Both the position numbers and the translations under genes were made by a program. The notes beneath the pieces were generated by a model, which was not told the DNA's origin, searched no databases, and worked only from the letters and a program-made list of their open reading frames with translations. A DNA stretch of 64,000 nucleotides from Tetranychus cinnabarinus (Eukaryota; Arthropoda; Arachnida; Trombidiformes; Tetranychidae). The stretch lies in NCBI GenBank assembly GCA_022266195.1, contig WHVY01000003.1, forward strand, positions 7,874,001 through 7,938,000, given 5' to 3'. Shown one piece after another: positions 24,290 through 35,318 of this stretch (position 1 is its first letter; every line of letters begins with the position of its first letter).

Positions 24290-24745
24290 TTTAGACTAAT
24301 GTTTGTTTGTAAGGATATAAAAACTGATTCCATCTGTGCAATTTACAAGTTTCTCTAAGCCACAGTTTTCGAGTAAATCGAGGTTAAAGTTTAAACTTCG
24401 AACGCTTTTTGTGCAAATGTTTGACCAGATTTTCTCATCAAACTCATATTTCTGATCTAACTTTTGATGGCTAATGAGAAAATGCATTTATTTTGAGGAA
24501 TAAAAGTTTCTTGTTTCTGTAAAACAGATCAGTTCGCTTTTTAGTTAAACCGACCGCATTTCATGACCGTAACAATTAGGAAGCTGAAACTTATTATTTT
24601 ATCATAAATATTGTTAGGTCACAACATGGATCAAATACTTTTTTAGATGCAACAACAGTTCTCTTTATTTTGTGCATTGGTCTTAAAACTTCGAGCTTCG
24701 ATATTTAGAGAATGGCATCACTTACAATCATAATTCTTTCACCAA
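24290..24745 (-). repeat. Small-ORF repeat, copy A
   Basis: Contains a 63-codon frame (24296-24487) starting MHFLISHQKLDQKYEFDE. Copy C (25903-26094, plus strand) encodes the same product with seven amino-acid differences. Family unknown; no signal peptide or domain recognised. Confidence 0.55.
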
Positions 24746-25019
24746 TTTAATTCTTTATTAATTAGTAACTCAATGCAATTTAAAAACTTTCTATTAGCGC
24801 ATTTGGGTCATGATATTTGGGCTGTAAATGCATGAGAAACAACTTATTTAACAAAACAAACTCATTTAAACCCATTTCTTGGTAAATAAACCAATTTTCT
24901 GGTTAAAGTTGCAAATGAAATGCAAAGAGTGCTGTCAAAGTCTCGAACATTTGAGCTAAGAGCTGAGACTCGTTAGCTTTGTAGGGACGTAATAACTAAG
25001 TCCATTGGTGCTATTAATT

Positions 25020-25440
25020 AATTCATCTGATGGATAGTTTCGGAGAAAATCGAGGTCGAATTTGAAACTTCGATCGTCATTTGTTCAATTATGGAAACAG
25101 CTTTTTTCATGAAACTTATTCTAGCGATGTAACTTTTGATGATCAACCGGAAAACGGTCTTATTTAGTTAGATAACATTTTCTGTTTCAATAAAACAGAT
25201 CAAGTTCGATCTTCTTTTAAACCGATCGCATTCTGTGATCGTAATAGTTACAGAGCTAAAACTTAATATTAGTCATAAAAAATTGCTAGTAAACATCAAG
25301 GATTAAATAATTTTTTAAAATCATCAACAGTTCTCTTGATTTTGGCCATTGAACTAAAAACTTTAAACCTAAATATTTCGATAATGATAGCAATTACACT
25401 CACCATTTTTTGACCAAACATTAGATTGCATATTGGGCTA
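25020..25440 (-). repeat. Small-ORF repeat, copy B (degenerate)
   Basis: Same orientation as copy A and clearly related (shared AAAACAGATCA and CAACAGTTCTCT blocks), but its frame is broken. It is more diverged from A and C than they are from each other, so it is probably an older duplicate. Confidence 0.55.
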
Positions 25441-25639
25441 TAATATAGCGAAGTATCAAATTATTCAAGGTTTCGCGAGAAAAGTTATTGCATTGAATTA
25501 CTTATGTTATCAGATCCGAGACTTGGTTTATAAAGTTGCTAAACAAAAATCTTATGCTTTAGAATATTCATTAATAAATGAATCAGCTCAGCTTTTATTC
25601 GATATTCAGTCATATACTGTTATAGCCCACAGTACAGTT

Positions 25640-26095
25640 AAATGTTTGGTCGAAAATGGTGATTGTAGGTGCTATAATTATCGAAATATTTAGGTTCAAA
25701 GTTTTTAGGCCAATGGCCAAAATCAAGAGAATCGTTGAAAAATTTCAAAAAATATTCCATTCATGATGTGTAAAAACAATTCTTATACACAAATAATGAG
25801 TTTCAGCTTCCTAATTGTTACGGTCATGGAATGCGGTCGGTTAAAGTAAAAAGCGAACTGATCTGTTTTACAGAAACAAGAAACTTTTATTCCTCAAAAT
25901 AAATGCATTTTCTCATTAGCCATCAAAAGTTAGATCAGAAATATGATTTTGATGAGAAAATCTGGTCAAACAGTTGCACAAAAAGCGTTCGAAGTTTAAA
26001 CTTCAACCTCGATTTACTCGAAAACTGTGGCTTAGAGAAACTTTTAAATCGCACGGATGGAATCAGTTTTTATGTCCCTACAAACGAACATTAGT
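25640..26095 (+). repeat. Small-ORF repeat, copy C (inverted)
   Basis: Inverted counterpart of copy A with an open 63-codon frame at 25903-26094 (MHFLISHQKLDQKYDFDE...). It forms the inner part of the right arm of the inverted repeat. Confidence 0.55.
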
Positions 26096-26194
26096 CTAGA
26101 CTTGAAAGAAACTAATTTCACCCGTTTTTGCCCATTTTTCATCTAGTATTTGTATCAATTTGTGCATGAATGTGTTTATTGTGTCTTTTCAGTA

Positions 26195-26445
26195 ACAACC
26201 ATCTTGTTTCTGTGTGTAATACAAACTTAAGTTTTGACTCGTAATTGATCCAGTCAACTCATCAGATTGGGATTATTCCCCATTGCTATTGGCTCGAAGG
26301 ATTGGTCAACAAGTTCAAGGATGTTCCTGAATGAAATGGCAGCCGAACAATGATCGGTTTGGTAACAATCATACATAAGTTTATTTTAAGTAAAAGCAAA
26401 TTTTACTATTGAATTTCGAGAATAAAATGAGGGACTGATTGAGAT
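26195..26445 (+). pseudogene. TRAPPC8 relic, inverted copy
   Basis: Reverse-complement counterpart of the relic at 23955-24215 (ATTGATCCAGTCAACTCATC and GAGAATAAAATGAGGGA are shared in inverse). It faces the 3' end of esterase 2. Confidence 0.7.
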
Positions 26446-26629
26446 GGTAGTATAAATAAGTTCAATAAGTAGTTTAATATTAGTTTAATAGATGTACATG
26501 AGTAGAGAACAATGTCTGTTGTTACATGAATAAAAAAGGTTACAAAAATAAATTATGAGTATTGAACGATCTTTAAACTTGCAGCTGGAAATCGCTTTAT
26601 GCTCTCCAATGCTTTTCGATCTTAAGTTA

Positions 26630-28252
26630 TCAAATCTGTAAACCATAATATTCAGCCCATTGCAAGCATATATCTTTATCGTCATCATAATCAACTTTAT
26701 CGAATGATTCGTTGTTTTGTATACGCCATCGTGGAAGCGAGATCTTATCCGATTGATTTCCATTAATTTTAATTGAGTCCCAAAATAATTCCTTTCCTCT
26801 AACAAAATCAGATAATGTTTTCATCATGAAACGACTCAAATCTCTATCTCGATCTTCTTTATAAATTTCAGGTGATCTAAAAGGGTCACCAAAAAACATG
26901 CGTTGCACATCAGAATGGCGGGCACCATTAGGACGCTCAGATCGATCAAAGTTAGAAGTAACATAATCATTGCGATATATGTAGACGTTGTTTTGTGAAT
27001 TACTGGCGAAGGCTACAGAATACAATAATGAAGGACAGTGGAATTGAAGATCAGACCCAAAATCATCGAAGCGTTTATGAATCAAAGTAGCATTATTATC
27101 GTCAATACCATCAAAATACTTCATTAACAAATTGGTCATGTTTAGTTGTGTAATGTCAAGAGCTGAAATTAGCGTTTCCATATTACTCAAAGCCTCTTTT
27201 TTAGTTTTTGGACTAAAGGCTACAGAGAAAAAACTTTCATCAGCTTCAGTTCCGATTAAAAATTCGATGCCTTTAGGAAATGATTTTTTGCTCACAATTC
27301 GAGCTGGCGATTCAGGGAAAATGACACCATCGTTGTAGATTGGGTAAAAGGATTTATTCTCTTCTGTGTCAGCTATTGCTTTTGGTTCAACTTTTTTCAG
27401 GCAAATAACTTCGCCAATCCGAAAGGAGTCATTTGAACTTGAATATTGTGAACAGCCAAGTGAACTGGACATGGATTTGGTTTGCTCAAAAATTTTGTTT
27501 GGGTTATAAATAGCTATTTGATCTAGTGCGACTCCACTCATTAAGAAAACTTTATTAAAAAGTCCAGATTCAACTGCAGGAGATAAAAAGATGGCAGAGG
27601 CTAAAATAGCTCCTGAGCTCATTCCGGATAATGTTATCTGGTTAGAGTCTCCACCGAAAGCACCAATATTCCTCTTCACCCATTCTAGTGCCATGATCAC
27701 ATCGTGAATTTGCTGGTTGCCAACAATTGAATCTGATTTCCCATAAGCTAGTCCAGAGGCACCCAGCCGATGGTTAAGATTGACTGTTATGATGTCATTG
27801 AGTGCTGTTAAAATGTCACCTCTTTGACTAGTAGATTCTGCTGAACCAAAAGTAAATGCAGCTCCATGGATATAAATAAGAACAGGATACAACTTTTTCT
27901 TAGACGCATCGATTGGTGTCCAAACATTGAGAAACAAACAATTTTCACTGATTGTTGAGTTGGGAGTATGTTTATTCCGATCAGCTTCTGATTGTAGGCA
28001 AGCAGGACCAAAATTTTTGGCTCTGTAAATGCCTTTAAAAGGTTTAACTAATTCAATTGGCTTCCGAAACCTTAAAGGACCCACTGGTGGAAGAGCATAA
28101 GGAATACCAAGAAAAGACCGAATCTGCTTGTCACCAAACTTTTCATAAAATCCTCTGATTGAACCCCATTCAGTTTTTACAGTTAATTTTGACAAACAAA
28201 TTGTAACAACATTTAAAAAAATGAAAACAAATATCTGTAGTTTCCAGTTCAT
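26630..28252 (-). CDS. Secreted carboxylesterase, array copy 2
   Basis: Intronless, 540 aa, alignable without gaps to copies 1 and 3. Signal peptide about 1-21. Triad Ser212 (GMSSG), Glu339 (GTEADES) and His446 (ARHSDV); the residue after the His is Ser instead of the usual Gly. Oxyanion segment HGAA. DNA is very similar to copy 1 at the 5' end and across the nucleophile region, where 164 bp (27531-27694) are identical to 23052-23215. The middle, around residues 85-95 and 245-350, is more diverged. This mosaic suggests gene conversion or selection on the substrate-facing part. Preceded by a TRAPPC8 relic. Confidence 0.93.
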   Translation of the reverse strand: MNWKLQIFVFIFLNVVTICLSKLTVKTEWGSIRGFYEKFGDKQIRSFLGIPYALPPVGPLRFRKPIELVKPFKGIYRAKNFGPACLQSEADRNKHTPNSTISENCLFLNVWTPIDASKKKLYPVLIYIHGAAFTFGSAESTSQRGDILTALNDIITVNLNHRLGASGLAYGKSDSIVGNQQIHDVIMALEWVKRNIGAFGGDSNQITLSGMSSGAILASAIFLSPAVESGLFNKVFLMSGVALDQIAIYNPNKIFEQTKSMSSSLGCSQYSSSNDSFRIGEVICLKKVEPKAIADTEENKSFYPIYNDGVIFPESPARIVSKKSFPKGIEFLIGTEADESFFSVAFSPKTKKEALSNMETLISALDITQLNMTNLLMKYFDGIDDNNATLIHKRFDDFGSDLQFHCPSLLYSVAFASNSQNNVYIYRNDYVTSNFDRSERPNGARHSDVQRMFFGDPFRSPEIYKEDRDRDLSRFMMKTLSDFVRGKELFWDSIKINGNQSDKISLPRWRIQNNESFDKVDYDDDKDICLQWAEYYGLQI

Positions 28253-28419
28253 TTTAACTGATGGCAGGCAACTAATTCAATTACACAAGTAACTTAAACA
28301 ATATAAAGTTTTAATCATCTAATTAAATGGTCTTTTATTGATGCTTGTTGTTGAAAAACTAAAGCGTTTTCATTTTTGATATTGCACTCACTATTATTTC
28401 AACCAGTTCTGCATTTTAT

Positions 28420-28950
28420 TCTCGGAACCGCATGATAAAATTTGGTTGCACTTGACATAAAGTCAGAAATATTCATTATTATCTGCATGAACCTCCCCCC
28501 GATGACTGTCATGAGCTAATATGTAATCGGTTACCAGAACATGTTGCAAGTTTGCTTTCAGGGAATCTCTTGTACTTGTCAATTAATCTTTCCAACTAAC
28601 AATGTGAAATAATCATCTGATTGAAGTCGGTCTCGAACCTTGAAGGGAATTTTGAGAGCAAAGGGATCATCAATGTTTTTGCGAATTTATCATCAAAATG
28701 TTTATGAATTTGACGCAAATATGATTATCCAATGTATTGTTTGTAAAGTCATTGATTTCAGTGCTGAATCTGGTGAGTTAAATGGGTCGAATAGCTGAAA
28801 CATTTGTTTGTATCTTATCTATCTTATTTGTACAAGATTATGTAAAGTAGCAGTTGGTCCACATTTTTTTGTTCAGTAAACTGAAATATTTATCAATTAA
28901 TACGAGTAAATATACAAGAAAATTGAGGAAATCAATAGAAGATTGACACG
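28420..28950 (-). pseudogene. TRAPPC8 relic upstream of esterase 2
   Basis: Begins about 170 bp beyond the esterase 2 start. Three blocks correspond to separate parts of the intact gene: 28425-28660 to its 3' end (31080-31330), about 28680-28740 to 31705-31765, and about 28765-28950 to 33165-33370 (GTAAAGTAGCAGTTGG shared). The rest is deleted and the frames are broken. Confidence 0.75.
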
Positions 28951-29205
28951 AATATTGAATCATCGCTTTAATAAAATAACGATAACAGGGCTTTTCATTT
29001 ACTCTTCAGTTTGCATACTTTTTATCTATGCTTTTATGGAGATAAACCGCGGAAAAGTCCATTGATTTTCAATGGGAAAAATTATCAACAAAATTGGTTC
29101 AAAAATGGTTTCATATATTTTTTATCAGCACAAATTAAGGTTGATAAAATCGAAAATCTAATTGGAAGTTGAAATCGATTCCAGTATTTTCGAACGAAGT
29201 TGTGA

Positions 29206-30828
29206 TCAAATCTGCAAACCATAATATTTAGCCCAATCTAAACATAAATCTCTGTCTTCATCATAATCAACTTTATCAAATGGTTCATTGTTTTGTATAC
29301 GCCATCTTGGAAGCGAGATGTTATCAGAATGATTTCCATTGATTTTTATCGAGTCCCAAAATAGGTCTTTTCCTTTAACAAAATCAGATAATATTTTCAT
29401 CATGAAACGACTTATTTCTCTGTCCTTATCGTCTGAATACATTTCAGGTGATCGGAAAGGTTCACCTAAAAACAATCGATGATCATCAGCATGACCAGCT
29501 CCATAAGGCCGTGAAGCATTACTGAAGTAAGAAGTAACATAATCATTTCGGTATAAGTAGACTTTGTTGTATGAATTGCTTGCAAATGCGACAGAATACA
29601 ATAACGAAGGACAGTGGAACTGAAGATCAGACCCAAAATCATTGAAGCGTCTCTTGATTAGAGATGTATCATTGTCATTCACATCTTCAAAATATTTCAT
29701 CAACAAATGTGTTATGTTTAACTGAGTAAGATCAAGGGATGAAACAGCCTTCTCCATATATTCAATGGCTTCTATTTTTGTCGTTGGACTGTATGATTTG
29801 AGAATTAAGTTTTCATCGGCTTCAGTTCCAATCAAAAATTTGAAGCCTTTAGGGAATGATTTGTTGTTTACAATTTTAACAGGTGATTCTGGGAAAATAT
29901 ATCGATCGTTATAAACAGGTAAAAAAGATGGGTTTTCAGGCGTATCCGCTATTGACTCGGCTTTAGCTTTTTTCAAGCATATAATTTCACCAGTTTGAAT
30001 GGAGTCATTTGAGCTTGAATAATGTGAACAACCAAGTGAACTAGACATGGATTTGGTTAGGTTTAAAAGTTTTTTGGGATTTACAACATTTACTTGATCA
30101 ATTGCGACTCCACTCATTAAAACAATTTTATTGAAAAGTCCAGATTCAACCGCAGGAGATAAAAAGATGGCAGATGCTAAAATAGCTCCCGAACTCATTC
30201 CGGATAATGTTATCTGGTTAGAGTCTCCACCGAAAGCATCAATATTCCTCTTCACCCATTCTAATGCCATAATCACATCGTGCACTTGTTGATTGCCAAC
30301 AATTGAATCTGATTTCCCATAAGCAAGTCCAGAGGCACCCAACCGATGGTTGAGATTGACTGTTACAATGTCATTGTATGCTGTTAAAACGTCTCCTCTT
30401 GACCTGGGTCCTGATGCTGAACCAAAAATGAATGCAGCTCCATGGATATAGACAAGAACAGGGTACAATTTTTTCTCGGAGGCATCAATTGGTGTCCAAA
30501 CATTGAGAAACAAACAATTTTCACTGATTGTTGCGTTGGGCGCATGAATGGCACCATTAAGTTTTGTTTGAAGGCAAGCAGGACCAAAATTTTTGGCTCT
30601 GTAAATGCCTTTGAAAGGTTTAACTAATTCAATTGGCTTCCGAAACCTTAATGGACCCACTGGTGGAAGAGCATAAGGAATACCAAGAAAAGACCGAATC
30701 TGCTTGTCATCAAACTTTTCATAAAATCCTCTGATTGAACCCCATTCAGTTTTCACAGTTAATTTTGACAAACAAAGGGTAATAACATTTAGAAAAAGGA
30801 AAACAAATATCTGTAGTTTCCAGTTCAT
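29206..30828 (-). CDS. Secreted carboxylesterase, array copy 3
   Basis: Intronless, 540 aa, same architecture as copies 1 and 2: signal peptide about 1-21, Cys loop, Ser212 in GMSSG and Glu339 in GTEADEN. His446 lies in GAGHADD, where the triad His is followed by Ala and the next positions differ from copies 1-2 (HGDV/HSDV); FGDPF becomes LGEPF. Oxyanion segment HGAA. This is the copy next to intact TRAPPC8, so it may occupy the ancestral position of the duplicated block. It is the most diverged of the three in the C-terminal third. Confidence 0.93.
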   Translation of the reverse strand: MNWKLQIFVFLFLNVITLCLSKLTVKTEWGSIRGFYEKFDDKQIRSFLGIPYALPPVGPLRFRKPIELVKPFKGIYRAKNFGPACLQTKLNGAIHAPNATISENCLFLNVWTPIDASEKKLYPVLVYIHGAAFIFGSASGPRSRGDVLTAYNDIVTVNLNHRLGASGLAYGKSDSIVGNQQVHDVIMALEWVKRNIDAFGGDSNQITLSGMSSGAILASAIFLSPAVESGLFNKIVLMSGVAIDQVNVVNPKKLLNLTKSMSSSLGCSHYSSSNDSIQTGEIICLKKAKAESIADTPENPSFLPVYNDRYIFPESPVKIVNNKSFPKGFKFLIGTEADENLILKSYSPTTKIEAIEYMEKAVSSLDLTQLNITHLLMKYFEDVNDNDTSLIKRRFNDFGSDLQFHCPSLLYSVAFASNSYNKVYLYRNDYVTSYFSNASRPYGAGHADDHRLFLGEPFRSPEMYSDDKDREISRFMMKILSDFVKGKDLFWDSIKINGNHSDNISLPRWRIQNNEPFDKVDYDEDRDLCLDWAKYYGLQI

Positions 30829-31129
30829 TTTAACAGATGACAGGCAATTAGTAAACTAACTAGGTAATACGGATCAAGTACAATGTTTAAATTGTCAGAT
30901 TAGATAATCTGTATGAGCTATCAGCATTGTTATACAAACAAAACTGGATTCCATTTTTTATCAACTAGCCACTGCCCCCGTAATCGTGATGAACCACAAT
31001 TTATGGATATTACCTTTGATATTTTGGAATGAAACCTTTGAGATTACAAATGGTAAAAGATATTTGAAATGAGTTTTGTATTTTATTCTCAGAATTGAGC
31101 TATAAAATTTGGTATAATTTTACATAAGG

Positions 31130-34004
31130 CTAGACGGATATATTGATATCTCCATGAACATTGGTGCTCTCCCATTTGATATAATTGTCATGGGCTAATA
31201 TGTGACCTGTTAGCCCTGGTCCTACTTCAAGTTTTTCATTTTCACCTGAAAAAAGGATTATACTCGAACTGGTTGATAAATTTTTCAAACTAACAACACT
31301 ATGAAATAATCCATCTAATTGAAGACATTCTCGAACTCTAAGGGAAATGTTACGAGTAACTGTTCTTTCTCTAATAATTTCATCGGTTTTATGGTAGCTA
31401 ATTGAAAAAAATAATGGAAATAGTTTGGGCAGGTAAGGCGCTTGGAATTGGAATGAATTATTTTGACCAAATTTAATCGGCATTGGTTGCTTCAACGAAT
31501 CTCCATCAAATCCTTTTAAATTACCATTGGTAGTTAATTTAGCTTGATATATTGAATCTGATATACTTTCATTTGTGAAATTGCACAGAATGGACAGATC
31601 GACAATTTGACCTGTATATAACTCAATTGTGTTACTATTTGCCGTCAGTTGACCAATGTTGATGGTAACATTGATTGGAGGTAAAGTTTCAATGCAGGAG
31701 AACATCAATGTTTTTGTAACCTTTTCATTAAAGTGGTTAATGAATTTTGTTCCAAGTATATTGAAACTTAGTCCTATCACATTGAAATCACAGATTGCAG
31801 TTGGCATTAAGGAACAAGTGACCGTAAAAGGCTGGCTTGACTCCAAGTTCACTTCATATGAGGTACAATCAACTTCCGAATTGTCCACCAATAGCTGTAA
31901 ATCATTCAATTGAATATCAAATGAAGAAGATAGAGTCAGCTGGAGGCTCATCGGTTCATTGAGAAAACAAATTTGACGTGAACCTTTCATGCTGGAACCT
32001 TCAATGGTACACTTGGTGATGCTTTCAATTTTAGGGATATTTACATTTGTAGCCAAAAGATTTTCTCCATCATCTTTTGCTTTCAATTCTTTCAGGAATT
32101 CATTGAAAAAAAGTTGCTTATCAGCGTTTGATTGAAGTAAGTTGAGGCCACGCTCCCTATATAATGTTTTCAATTCTTTATCGGTAATATTATTAGATAT
32201 TTGCAAGTATAACTTAGCCACGGTAAAATTCACATGTTCAGCAGCCAAAGACCAATGAGAGGAAGAGTATTTCAGGTAAGATGCTAATGCAAGACGCTTG
32301 AGTCCACATCGATTGTAACGGTGTCCGGCAAGAACAAAATGGAATATGGCTTTACGTTTTCTTGTTGGAAAAGCCAGAAGAAAACATTTAGCTGCTTGTT
32401 CAAGAAACAAGCCTGATCTTAAATCACTGTCTTCTGAAATCAATCGAATAAAAAAACCGGCAGCTTCGTTAGGTGATGATTCTCTGATAACGTCAGTGAC
32501 AAACAAAGTAGCTCTCGCTGCTAGATGAGATGATTTAGATGATTCAAGGTAATAAACGATTGCTTGGTCTAAGTAATACTTTTGAAATTTGTTTAAAAGA
32601 TATGAGGCGATTGCAGCAGCTTCAGATGCTCCAGCATAATATAACCATGCACCTTCACTTTGAAACTCCTTACGAGCAGCATAATAAGATGCGTATGCAA
32701 CATCATATAAACCTAGACACATAGTAAGATCAGCGAATTTGCGATACTGCATTTCATTTGCTTCTAAAGAGTACACGATACTTTGATTAGGTCCTTTGAG
32801 GTTCATTGTTGAAGAAGATATTGCCAATAGCTGTTTAGTTGCACTGAAAATACTCCGTCGTAAACCTTTCCGAGATGCTAATGCTTCAGCCAAAATTCCT
32901 AACTGTTTTTCAAACCAAGGAATAACAGCTCGAACAAACATTCGACGCAACAGCTTATCACATTTTCCCAACATCCTTTGACAGTTAGGTTGAATAAATT
33001 TGCTTTTTGACTCAGGAGGTGGTGGAGGTGGTTGAACTGATTCAGTATGCTCTTCAATTTCCTTGTCATTCAAGGTCATTAAAGATGTTAATGGATCTTG
33101 ATGATCCAAAATGTTGACTACATTTGCATTATCCATTGTATCATAATTTGTTACTGGTTCCGAATCTGAATCTGATGAGTTGACTGGATCAATTTCGAAC
33201 CAGAAACATTTGTTTGTATCATACATAGAAACAAGATCACTATAGGCTGGATGTAAAGTAGCAGTTGGACCAAATTCATCATTTTCTTGATTAAATAAAC
33301 TGGAATCTTTGTCACTTAAAACGATAATATACTTAAGAAAATTCGGGAAAAACCATTTAATAGAAGATATGGATTTAACTTCTGCTTGTAATTTTGTTAA
33401 AATTTCGCGAAAATTGTCTAAATCTCCTTCCGTGATGAAAAAAATGACACCAACATGAGCTCCAATAAAATCATGATCGTTACTTTCCAAATTGGTTAAG
33501 AATACTTTTTTCCAAGCATTAAACCAAGGTGTTTCGTCAATAAATCCTCCTTCAAAAGTATTCAAATCGTTATTGTAAGCAAGGACACAATCATAGAGAA
33601 GTTTTTTCACTTGAATAGGATTCGGTTTCGATTCAATCTCTCCAGTTTCACTTAATTTTATTCTGAGATCATTGACAGCATAATATTTATCAGAATTGGG
33701 TTCCCGTATAGATGCTAGATAATGCAAAGAAAAAATAAAGACAATTAATGAACAGAGTGGTTTAAATAAAAGGAAAAATTAACCTGTCACATTAAATTGC
33801 TAAGCTGCACAAAATGTTATCAAATTCACTGATATGGATTCACTTAGCGATAAAACTGAATTACCAACCTTGCAATCCTTTAATAGTTCTAAATTGCTTT
33901 AAAAGGTCACCGATATTTGGCGCAAGAGATTTAGCTTTCGCTGAAAACATCATCGTCATATTTACTGAAAAAAGATTGTCAATGTATGTGTTGATATTTT
34001 CCAT
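31130..34004 (-). CDS. TRAPPC8: TRAPP complex subunit 8 (TRAPPC8/Trs85)
   Basis: Two exons, 33869-34004 and 31130-33714, joined in phase (GCA codon split) across a 154-bp intron; 906 aa. TRAPPC8 is a subunit of the TRAPPIII tether/GEF for Rab1 in ER-Golgi traffic and autophagy. Diagnostic stretches shared with animal orthologues include SLAPNIGDLLKQF in exon 1, SIREPNSDKY, TPWFNAWKKVFL, RMFVRAVIPWFEKQLGIL, SRKGLRRSIFSATK and LIRLISEDSDLRSGLFLEQAA (first 20 residues). A Pro run sits near residue 275. At about 906 aa it is much shorter than the human protein (about 1,400 aa), and the C-terminal beta-sandwich region seems reduced. Its start region is duplicated in inverse at the neighbouring IRE1-like gene, and pieces of it are scattered in the esterase array. 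Confidence 0.9.
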
Positions 34005-34160
34005 TTTGATTCAAAAATTTTCTTTACAGATACCAGGTATGAAACACAAAAAAATCAGCAGATGAAATAATCAATAAACTAAATCAAGGGAAGTAGAGTT
34101 GATCAACAGGCGTAAATGTTTGCAATATTGAAATCACTTGATGAAGTAAAAATGCAGCTT

Positions 34161-34169
34161 GTTTATATA
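34161..34169 (-). promoter_or_regulatory. TATA-like box of TRAPPC8
   Basis: TATATAAAC on the minus strand, about 160 bp upstream of the ATG, inside the conserved part of the inverted repeat. The counterpart near 35147 keeps ATATAAAC. Confidence 0.4.
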
Positions 34170-35146
34170 AGAAGGTAAATGAACAGATGATACGTCAAGT
34201 CTTTTCCCAATCCAAACAAAATATTGTCACCTAATAAAATGGAAAACTGAATGAATGAAAACAATTGATAAAAACAAACCAAAGAATAGAATAAAATTCT
34301 GGATAACTCACCAAAATGTGATTTGATCTTATCATTATTAAATTTCTAGATCATCTTATACGTCCACAATTTACTGAACAGACTTAATCTAAATGTAAAC
34401 TACACTCGGTACTGAAGTGATTGAAAAACATTGGTTACTGGAAACCGGTTATTTAGTTAAAAGTAAAAGTAACCAGCTTTGGAAACCCTAACCGCTTGAT
34501 TGTAATTTACTTTAACAAGGAAATTCAAAAAAATATGAAAGCAGAAAAGTGAGATTTTCATTATTCCTTTGAAAATTAAAAATTTAATTGAATGATAAAG
34601 CAATGAAAGACTGAGCAAAGGAGATCTATTAAAGATATTGCACTAGATGTATGGATAAGAAATTCCTTCATAGCCGCTTAGAACTCTAGACTTTTGATGC
34701 TCATATGAATTGTTATATTAAACCTTTTCATTCTGAAATTCCATTCCTTTATTCATGTAAATATAATTGAAGTGAAAGCAATAAGAATTTCAATTTCAAT
34801 CATCATTTATTTTGAATCTCCCTCTTGAAGTAAACGGTTAAAGTTACCAAAGCTGGTTACTTTTCCTTTTAACTGAATAACCGGTTACCAGTTTTCAATG
34901 CATCTTTAAACTCAACACTACAGAACCCAGAAAATTTCACTTTCAATTCATGTCTTTTATGTATTTTTTGGATATTCAGTAATGAACTAGAAATTTAATT
35001 ATGACGAAATTTAACCAAAAACTGTTAAGTTACATTAAATTTTCTGGTCATCGTAATTATCTGGTCACCTTGGAGTTGTGTTTATCAATTGTTTTCATTC
35101 ATTCAGTGCTTTACTTTACTGGTTGACTTGATGAATTTCCCTTCTC

Positions 35147-35154
35147 ATATAAAC
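35147..35154 (+). promoter_or_regulatory. TATA-like box of the IRE1-like gene
   Basis: ATATAAAC about 165 bp upstream of the start, at the position matching the TRAPPC8 box in the inverted repeat. Confidence 0.4.
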
Positions 35155-35318
35155 AACCTACATCCTGCATCTTTACTTTATCAATTGATATCGATACTAA
35201 CAACATTCACGCCTGTTGATCGGCTTTATTTCCCTTGGCTTGTGTTTTATATTGTTTCCTTTGTTGATTTTTTTGTGTTTCCTACCCGGTGCAACTGAAG
35301 ATAGATTCTTCAATCAAA

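Larger units (their letters stand above)
23930..26455. repeat. Large inverted repeat between esterases 1 and 2
   Basis: Left arm about 23930-24745 and right arm about 25640-26455 are inverted copies of each other, including the TRAPPC8 relic and the small-ORF repeat. A third, more diverged copy of the inner repeat (about 25020-25440) lies in the spacer, in the left-arm orientation. The arms differ by scattered substitutions and small indels. Confidence 0.8.

Noticed and set aside
24296..26094. The two 63-codon frames considered as real genes
   Set aside because: All seven differences counted are replacements, the middle copy is broken, and no start or promoter context distinguishes them; kept only as repeats.
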